A program made the translations under genes and the position numbers. Positions 59,467 through 64,000 of a stretch of DNA of 64,000 nucleotides are shown piece by piece; position 1 is the first letter of the stretch, and the number at the start of each line of letters is the position of its first letter. The stretch covers positions 1,860,001 through 1,924,000 of the forward strand of contig NZ_CP115175.1 of NCBI RefSeq assembly GCF_027912415.1. Direction: 5' to 3'. Below the pieces are notes generated by a model. That model made no database searches. It saw nothing but the letters and a program-made list of their open reading frames with translations, and had not been told where the DNA came from. This DNA is from Homoserinibacter sp. YIM 151385. GTDB lineage: Bacteria > Actinomycetota > Actinomycetes > Actinomycetales > Microbacteriaceae.

Positions 59467-59895
59467 ATGACGGCACGGGATCAGGACGCGATCGACCACG
59501 AGCTCCGCATCCTGTTCCAGAAGATCTCGCGCCGCATCCGCGTGAACCGGGCCGACGAGGCCATCAGCGACGCGCAGCTCAGCATCCTGTTCCGCCTCGA
59601 GGAGCACGGCCCGCTCACCCCCGGCCGGCTCGCCGAGCACGAGCGCGTCACCCCGCCCTCCGTCAACCGAACCCTCAACGCCCTCGAGGCCGAGGGCCGC
59701 ATCCGCCGCGTGCCCCGCGCCGACGACGGCCGGAAGGTCGACGTCGAGCTCACCGACGCCGGCCGTGCGGTCATCGCCGAGACCCGGCGCCTCCGCAGCC
59801 GATGGTTCACGCTGCGACTCGAGGACCTCCCCCAGGACGAGCGACGCGCCCTCGAGGCGGTGATCCCCACCCTGCGCCGCCTCGCGGACTCGTGA
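59467..59895 (+). CDS. MarR-family transcriptional regulator
   Basis: 142 residues. The winged helix is typical: LSILFRLEEHGPLTPGRLAEHERVTPPSVNRTLNALEAEGRIRRVPRADDGRKVDVELTDAGRAV. Coupled to the MFS gene by GTGA overlap, with a palindromic operator just upstream of its start. Likely represses itself and the efflux gene until a phenolic or other inducer binds. Confidence 0.9.
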   Translation: MTARDQDAIDHELRILFQKISRRIRVNRADEAISDAQLSILFRLEEHGPLTPGRLAEHERVTPPSVNRTLNALEAEGRIRRVPRADDGRKVDVELTDAGRAVIAETRRLRSRWFTLRLEDLPQDERRALEAVIPTLRRLADS

Positions 59896-61214
59896 GCGCG
59901 ATGTTCCGATCCCTCGGGGTCTTCAACTACCGCATCTGGTTCGCCGGCGCCCTCGTCTCCAACGTCGGGACGTGGATGCAGCGCACCGCCCAGGACTGGA
60001 TCGTCCTCACCGACCTCACCGACCACGACGCGGCCGCCGTCGGCGTCACCATGGCGCTCCAGTTCGCGCCGCAGCTGCTGCTCGTGCCCGTCTCGGGGCT
60101 CATCGCCGACCGCGTCGACCGGCGGCGGATGCTGCTGCTCACCCAGAGCGCCATGGGGCTCCTCGCGCTCGGCCTCGGCATCCTCACCGTCACCGGCACC
60201 GCGACGCTCCTCATCGTCTACGGCTTCGCGCTCGCCCTCGGCATCGTCTCCGCCCTCGACGCCCCGGCCCGCCAGACCTTCGTGGGCGAGCTCGTGCCCG
60301 ACACCCACCTCGCGAACGCGGTCGCCCTCAACTCGGCCTCCTTCAACGGGGCGCGACTCATCGGCCCCGCAGTCGCCGGCCTGCTCACGGCGGCGGTCGG
60401 CGCCGGCTGGGTCTTCATGATCAACACGGCGACCTTCGCGGCGGTCGTCGGCGCGACCCTCCTCCTGCGCCGCGGCGAGCTGCGCCCCGCGACGCGCGCC
60501 GCCCGCGAGCGCGGCCAGATCCGCGCCGGGTTCCGCTATGTGCGGGGCCGACCCGACATCCTCGTGATCTTCGCGATGGTGTTCCTCGTCGGCACCTTCG
60601 GCATGAACTACCCGATCTTCGCCTCCACCATGGCGGTCGAGTTCGGCGGGGATGCCGGGGAGTTCGGGATGCTGAGCTCCATCATCGCGATCGGCTCGGT
60701 CACGGGGGCGCTCATCGCGGCGAGGCGCGAGCGGCCCCGGCTGCGGATCGTCGTCGCGGCGGCGGGCGGCTTCGGGCTCGCGACCGCGACCGCCGCGCTC
60801 ATGCCGGGACTGTGGAGCTACGCCGCCGTGCTCGTCGCGGTCGGCTTCTGCTCGCTCACCATGATGACGAGCGCGAACGCCTACGTGCAGACGACGACCT
60901 CGCCCGTCATGCGCGGCCGGGTGATGGCGCTCTACATGGCGATCTTCGTCGGCGGGACGCCCGTCGGGGCGCCGCTCGTGGGGTGGATCGCGAACCTCGC
61001 CGGCCCGCGCTGGTCGATGGGGGTCGGGGCCCTCTCCGGCGTGCTCGCCGCCGGGATCGCCGTGGCCTGGATGATGCGGGCGCACGGGCTGCGGCTCCGC
61101 TACGACCCGGACGCGCGCCTCCGCCTCAGCTGGCGGTATCGCGGCGACGGGCGCGACCGCGAGCTCGCGACGCAGGAGATCGCGGTCGTCGAGGCGGCGG
61201 CGCAGCGCGGCTGA
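59892..61214 (+). CDS. MFS efflux transporter (EntS-like)
   Basis: 440 residues, about 12 helices. FNYRIWFAGALVSNVGTWMQRTAQDWIVL in helix 1, SGLIADRVDRRRMLLLTQ (motif A) and LDAPARQTFVGELVPDTHLANAVALNS are hallmarks of the enterobactin-exporter-like MFS group (PF05977). The start GTG 59892 overlaps the marR stop. Substrate unknown; regulation by the adjacent MarR is likely. Confidence 0.88.
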   Translation: MSAMFRSLGVFNYRIWFAGALVSNVGTWMQRTAQDWIVLTDLTDHDAAAVGVTMALQFAPQLLLVPVSGLIADRVDRRRMLLLTQSAMGLLALGLGILTVTGTATLLIVYGFALALGIVSALDAPARQTFVGELVPDTHLANAVALNSASFNGARLIGPAVAGLLTAAVGAGWVFMINTATFAAVVGATLLLRRGELRPATRAARERGQIRAGFRYVRGRPDILVIFAMVFLVGTFGMNYPIFASTMAVEFGGDAGEFGMLSSIIAIGSVTGALIAARRERPRLRIVVAAAGGFGLATATAALMPGLWSYAAVLVAVGFCSLTMMTSANAYVQTTTSPVMRGRVMALYMAIFVGGTPVGAPLVGWIANLAGPRWSMGVGALSGVLAAGIAVAWMMRAHGLRLRYDPDARLRLSWRYRGDGRDRELATQEIAVVEAAAQRG

Positions 61215-61231
61215 CCCGCGAGCGGCGCGCC

Positions 61232-61280
61232 CTCCCGCCTCCCGCCTCCCGTCTCCCGTCTCCCGCCTCCCGCCTCCCGC
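61232..61280. repeat. 7-bp tandem repeat, seven copies
   Basis: CTCCCGC, CTCCCGC, CTCCCGT, CTCCCGT, CTCCCGC, CTCCCGC and CTCCCGC run without gap from 61232 to 61280, directly abutting inverted repeat F. It lies 18 nt after the MFS stop. Candidate variable-number tandem repeat. Confidence 0.85.
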
Positions 61281-61335
61281 GAGGGGTCCCATATGACCGT
61301 TCGAGAACCCCGGAACCCGTCATATGGGACCCCTC
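61281..61335. repeat. Extragenic inverted repeat F
   Basis: GAGGGGTCCCATATGAC (61281-61297) and GTCATATGGGACCCCTC (61319-61335) are perfect 17-bp arms with a 21-nt loop containing GTTC/GAAC. It lies between the convergent MFS and kdpE genes, so it could be a bidirectional terminator. The remaining 88 nt before kdpE hold nothing recognised. Confidence 0.75.
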
Positions 61336-61423
61336 ACGAGCGCAGGTCGCTTTGCGGGAATGCGAGCGCGCGCGAGGGGATGCGGGACGGGACCAGGCGG
61401 CGCAGCCAGGCAGGCGCGGCGGG

Positions 61424-62095
61424 CTACTCCGCGAAGCGGTAGCCCATGCCGGGCTCGGTCACGAGGTGCACGGGGTTCGAGGGGTCGACCTCGAGCTTGC
61501 GGCGCAGCTGCGAGAAGTAGAGGCGCAGGTAGCCGGTGTCGCGCGTGTACTGGGGACCCCACACCTCGGTGAGCAGGTGCTCGCGGCTGACGAGACGGCC
61601 GGGGCTGCGCAGCAGCACCTCCAGCAGCCGCCACTCGGTGGGCGTGAGCCGCACCGAGCGGCCATCGCGAGTCACGACGCGCGCCGCGAGATCGACGACG
61701 ACATCCCCGAACGACACGACGGGCGCCTCCTCGGCGGGCGCGCTTCGCCGGCCGAGCGCCCGGAGCCGGGCGAGCAGCTCCTCGATCGCGAAGGGCTTCA
61801 CCACGTAGTCGTCGGCGCCCGCGTCGAGCGCCTCCACCTTGTCCCAGGACTCGGTGCGGCCCGAGACGACGAGGATCGGCACGGCGCTCCAGCCGCGGAT
61901 CGCCTGGATGACCTCGACGCCGGTCAGTCCCGGCATCCCGAGGTCGATGACGACGAGCTCGGGATGCGTGCGGCTCGCGGCCTCGAGGGCGGCGCGGCCG
62001 TCGGAGGCGGTCGTCACCTCGTAGCCGTGGGCGGCGAGGGTGATGCGGAGCGCCCGCAGGATCTGCGGGTCGTCGTCGGCGATGAGGATCCTCAT
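61424..62095 (-). CDS. kdpE: KdpE response regulator
   Basis: 223 residues. Receiver domain: IADDDPQILRALRITL, phosphoacceptor in VVIDLGMPG, GADDYVVKPF. OmpR-type winged helix: LTPTEWRLLEVLLRSPGRLVSREHLLTEVWGPQYTRDTGYLRLYFSQLRRKLE and GMGYRF, matching KdpE. Activates the high-affinity K+ ATPase genes kdpFABC, expected just outside the right edge. ATG 62095 overlaps the kdpD stop. Confidence 0.94.
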   Translation of the reverse strand: MRILIADDDPQILRALRITLAAHGYEVTTASDGRAALEAASRTHPELVVIDLGMPGLTGVEVIQAIRGWSAVPILVVSGRTESWDKVEALDAGADDYVVKPFAIEELLARLRALGRRSAPAEEAPVVSFGDVVVDLAARVVTRDGRSVRLTPTEWRLLEVLLRSPGRLVSREHLLTEVWGPQYTRDTGYLRLYFSQLRRKLEVDPSNPVHLVTEPGMGYRFAE

Positions 62096-64000
62096 GCCGC
62101 GGCCTCCCCCCGCTCGGCGGCCGGCAGGTCGAGCACGAGCGTGAGGCCGCCGCCCGGGGTCGGCTCGGCGTGCATGGCGCCGCCCATCGCCTCCGCGAAG
62201 CCGCGCGACAGCGCGAGACCCAGCCCGACGCCCGCCGTGTTGTCGAGGTCGCCGCGGCGCTGGAAGGGCAGGAAGATCCGCTCCAGCTCGTCCTCGGGGA
62301 CCCCGGGGCCGGTGTCGACGACGCGCAGCTGCACGCGTCCCGCGAAGGCGCTCGTCGCGACGACGGGCGGCTCCGGCGCGAAGCGCAGCGCGTTCGCGAG
62401 GATGTTGACGATCGCCCGGCGCGCGAGGGCGGCATCCGCGAGGGCCGACGGGGTCTCGTCGAGGCGCAGCTCGACGTCGCCGGGGGCGAGGCCGAGCTCG
62501 TCGAGCGCCCCCACGACGAGCTCCTCGAGCGCGACCGGGGCGAGCGCGACGCCGAGGACCCCCGCCTGGAGGCGGCTGGCATCCAGCAGGTCGGTGACGA
62601 GGGATCCGAGCGAGGCGAGGCTCTCGTCGGCGGTCTCGAGGAGCTCGGAGCGGTCCGCCTTCGTGAGCTTCGCGCCCGAGGTGCGGAGGGAGCCGACGGC
62701 GGCGGTCGCGGCGGCGAGCGGGCGGCGCAGGTCGTGCCCGACGGCCGCGAGGAGCGCGCTGCGGAGGCGGTCGGCCTCGGCGATCGGCGCCGCCTCGGCC
62801 GCGACCTCCTGGAGGCGGCGCTGCTCGAGCGCCCCCTCGAGCTGGGCGACGAAGGCGCCGAGGATGCGGCGGTCGGAGGCGCTCAGCGGGCGGCCCCGCA
62901 GGTAGAGGCTGGCGCCCGCGCCGAGCGGGATCTCGGTCTCCTCGTCGTCGCCGCGGAGCCGCTCGGGCTCTTTCGCGGCCGCCGCGATCCGGCCGTCCTG
63001 GCGCAGCAGCACGCTCGCCATCCCGAAGGCCTCCCGCAGCCGGTCGACGAGGGTGCCGAGGGCATCCCCGCCGCGCAGCATCGCCCCCGCCACGGAGACG
63101 AGGACCTCGGCCTCGGCCCGGGCGCGGTCGGCGACGCGGGCGCGCCGCGCCGCGCGGTCGACGACGATCGAGACGAGCACCGCGACGGCGACGAAGATCG
63201 CGAGGGCGAGCGCGTGCAGCGGATCGTCGATCGCGAGCGTCGAGTACGGCAGCACGAAGAAGTAGTCGAAGACGACGCCCGCCGCGATCGCGGCGAGGAG
63301 TGCGGGCCAGATCCCGCCGGCGAGGGCGACCACGACGACGAAGAGCTGAAGGAGGAGCACGTCGCTCACGACGGTCGCCTCCGAGCGGAACCGCACGAGC
63401 GCCCAGGTGAGGGCGGGCAGGCCGAGCAGCGTGAGCGCGAAGCCCGCGATGAGCCGCGAGGGCGCCAGCGCACCGCCGATCTTCGGCAGCTGCCAGCGCC
63501 GGACCGCGCCGGCCTCCGCATGGGTGACGATGTGCACGTCGATGTCGCCCGAGCGGCGGATCACCTCGGAGGAGGTGCCCGAGCCGCCGAGGAGGCGGGT
63601 CACGCGCGAACGGCGGGAGACCCCGATGACGAGCTGGGTCGCGTTCGAGGCCCGCGCGAACTCGACGAGCGCGGCCGCGACGTCCTCCGCGACGATGCGG
63701 TGGTAGCTGCCGCCGAGGGTGCGCGCGAGATCCGCCTGCTCGGCGAGGCGGGCCGCATCCGCGTCCTGGAGGCCGTCCGGGCTCGCGACGTGGACGGCGA
63801 CGAGCTGGCCCTTGCCGGAGCGCGCCGCGATGCGGGCACCGCGGCGGAGCAGCGTCTCGCCCTCGGCGCCGCCGGTGAGCGCGACGACGACCCGCTCGCG
63901 CGCCTCCCACGCGGCGTCGATGCCCTGCTCGGCCCGGTACCGCTGCAGCGCGGAGTCGACCTCGTCGGCGAGCCAGAGCAGCGCGAGCTCGCGCAGGGCG
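62092..64000 (-). CDS. kdpD: KdpD sensor histidine kinase, N-terminus cut by the window edge
   Basis: The frame is open to the window edge, giving 635 residues without a start. From the edge: the end of the KdpD sensor domain (LRELALLWLADEVDSALQRYR), a universal-stress-protein-like domain, four membrane helices, a GAF domain, the HisKA domain (LLAAVGHDLRRPLAAATAAV, phosphoacceptor His) and the HATPase domain (NILANALRFAPE, DTGPGVP, GVGLGLALSRGF). About 200 N-terminal residues are missing. A GTG at 63603 lies inside the protein and is not the start. Senses K+ limitation and phosphorylates KdpE. Confidence 0.94.
   Translation of the reverse strand, partial: ALRELALLWLADEVDSALQRYRAEQGIDAAWEARERVVVALTGGAEGETLLRRGARIAARSGKGQLVAVHVASPDGLQDADAARLAEQADLARTLGGSYHRIVAEDVAAALVEFARASNATQLVIGVSRRSRVTRLLGGSGTSSEVIRRSGDIDVHIVTHAEAGAVRRWQLPKIGGALAPSRLIAGFALTLLGLPALTWALVRFRSEATVVSDVLLLQLFVVVVALAGGIWPALLAAIAAGVVFDYFFVLPYSTLAIDDPLHALALAIFVAVAVLVSIVVDRAARRARVADRARAEAEVLVSVAGAMLRGGDALGTLVDRLREAFGMASVLLRQDGRIAAAAKEPERLRGDDEETEIPLGAGASLYLRGRPLSASDRRILGAFVAQLEGALEQRRLQEVAAEAAPIAEADRLRSALLAAVGHDLRRPLAAATAAVGSLRTSGAKLTKADRSELLETADESLASLGSLVTDLLDASRLQAGVLGVALAPVALEELVVGALDELGLAPGDVELRLDETPSALADAALARRAIVNILANALRFAPEPPVVATSAFAGRVQLRVVDTGPGVPEDELERIFLPFQRRGDLDNTAGVGLGLALSRGFAEAMGGAMHAEPTPGGGLTLVLDLPAAERGEAAA

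Noticed and set aside
62092-63603. A 503-residue sensor kinase starting at GTG 63603
   Set aside because: The frame continues upstream without a stop to the window edge and encodes recognisable KdpD sequence, so this is an internal codon.

Overview
The window is chromosomal DNA from a very GC-rich actinobacterium, most likely a Microbacteriaceae member. The evidence is the codon use, tightly packed operons joined by ATGA/GTGA overlaps, many leaderless promoters, two LytR-CpsA-Psr proteins and a CebR-type cellobiose regulon. No insertion sequence, phage gene, integrase, CRISPR array or rRNA was seen. Both ends cut genes: the last 18 codons of an unknown gene on the left, and kdpD on the right.

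Layout. (1) 1-4.4 kb: a heterodimeric ABC exporter behind a MerR-type promoter, then a TetR regulator. (2) 4.4-35 kb: a catabolic island with three large minus-strand transcription units and their regulators. Unit A (13.7 to 5.6 kb) holds two DUF6282 proteins, an AhpD-like protein, an MHS transporter, a cyclase-family hydrolase, an HpcH/HpaI aldolase, a cupin and a Baeyer-Villiger-type flavin monooxygenase. An HSL esterase, an IclR regulator and a small cupin lie beside it. Unit B (20.4 to 16.0 kb) holds a DASS transporter, a beta-decarboxylating dehydrogenase, a DUF1537 four-carbon acid-sugar kinase and a VOC protein, opposite a FadR-type GntR gene. Unit C (34.05 to 21.35 kb) holds twelve genes: TPP enzyme, acyl-CoA ligase, second cyclase, tartrate/D-malate-type dehydrogenase, DUF35 protein, SCP-2-type thiolase, metallo-beta-lactamase-fold enzyme, a NitT/TauT-type ABC importer and an ACMSD-like amidohydrolase. 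It lies opposite a second IclR gene with a strong palindromic operator. The substrates are not evident. Duplicated cyclases, DUF6282 proteins and decarboxylating dehydrogenases, three uptake systems and a thioesterification step suggest breakdown of cyclic esters, imides or hydroxy-dicarboxylates.

(3) 35-48.5 kb is housekeeping and cell-envelope: an ABC-2 transporter, tRNA-Ser(GCT), an acyltransferase, two tandem LCP proteins, tRNA-Ser(TGA), a HAD phosphatase, SerS, a diacylglycerol-kinase-family protein, PheA, phosphoglucomutase and a D,D-carboxypeptidase. (4) 48.5-56.7 kb: a QacA/EmrB-type efflux pump and a cellobiose/beta-glucoside system equivalent to cebEFG-bglC-cebR, with CebR-like operators. 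(5) 56.9-64 kb: a GNAT protein, a lipoate-ligase-family protein with swapped domain order, a monoacylglycerol-lipase-like hydrolase, a MarR-MFS pair and kdpE-kdpD.

Two features cut across the genes. At least eleven genes start directly (usually 6 nt) after a TANNNT or CANNNT -10 element, so they are probably leaderless; in three of these the TAG stop of the upstream gene is part of the -10. In the right half, six intergenic regions each carry a long inverted repeat whose arms are unrelated in sequence to those of the others.
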